DNA of 61,120 nt. Origin: Methylophilus sp. GTDB taxonomy: Bacteria; Pseudomonadota; Gammaproteobacteria; Burkholderiales; Methylophilaceae. Positions 61,091-61,120 of the stretch are shown piece by piece; positions within the stretch are counted from its first letter, which is position 1, and every line of letters starts with the position of its first letter. The translations under genes and the position numbers were made by a program. The stretch lies in contig NZ_SSGF01000024.1 in the NCBI RefSeq assembly GCF_008015755.1, forward strand, positions 1 through 61,120, given 5' to 3'. Below the pieces are notes generated by a model. The model was given only the letters and a program-made list of their open reading frames with translations, made no database searches and had not been told where the DNA came from.

Positions 61091-61120
61091 TTGAAATGTG
61101 ATCGGTCACAAGTGTGTGCC

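Noticed and set aside
1..61120. CRISPR arrays
   Set aside because: No regular direct repeats with unique spacers and no cas genes were seen.

Overview
The window joins an AT-rich accessory island (about 1-37450) to ordinary, more GC-rich chromosome (about 37450-61120). The chromosomal part suggests a methylotrophic betaproteobacterium, probably Methylophilaceae. The evidence is an MxaD-like periplasmic protein, a PEP-CTERM protein, the pcnB-folK-deoxynucleoside kinase cluster, HemJ, a DUF3683 FAD/Fe-S dehydrogenase and a membrane cytochrome c. This assignment rests on gene content alone.

Island, left part (1-11500). The sequence opens with a perfect 134-bp palindrome that cuts through an AAA+ ATPase gene, most likely a contig-end fold-back. 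Next come a divergent WYL regulator, five small genes of little-known function (one lipoprotein, one DUF6933, one DUF3293), an HNH endonuclease split by an apparent frameshift, and a helicase/nuclease-WYL regulator operon. Three small genes follow, two of which encode triple-repeat Cys-rich proteins.

Island, BREX part (11664-29997). This is a complete type 1 BREX set in the order brxA-brxB-brxC-pglX-pglZ-brxL. Five extra genes sit between pglX and pglZ: a membrane/SH3 protein, an OLD-family ATPase-TOPRIM nuclease, a DUF2130 coiled-coil/PD-(D/E)XK protein, and a VbhA-like antitoxin with a Fic enzyme. The first three are tightly coupled and look like a defence cassette nested in BREX.

Island, right part (29994-37448). 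A convergent gene with mobilisation-like features is followed by about 1.3 kb without credible genes. That stretch reads as one very large structured RNA on the + strand, with many hairpins capped by GNRA or UUCG loops and a strong final stem. Beyond it are an unrecognised basic protein, a 46-aa protein and a large serine recombinase whose C-terminus is encoded by a copy of the 3' half of tRNA-Arg. A second, 2.2-kb element lies between that copy and the intact tRNA-Arg(CCG). It carries only a SEC-C protein gene and has AGCACCA repeats spaced 11 bp apart at both ends. The tRNA locus has therefore collected at least two elements in tandem.

Chromosome (37684-61120). Genes for a nucleotide-sugar transferase, a PEP-CTERM protein, cytochrome c, ApaH, TSUP and chromate transporters are followed by olsB-olsA-like acyltransferases, a glycine-zipper lipoprotein and a PfkB kinase. 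A TetR regulator is divergent from an MxaD-like gene across a clear operator. Then come HemJ, a TlpA-like thioredoxin, the DUF3683 dehydrogenase, PyrD and a GST. A 0.56-kb repeat element with long inverted ends lies before MurI, a cobalamin adenosyltransferase, PcnB, FolK and a deoxynucleoside kinase.
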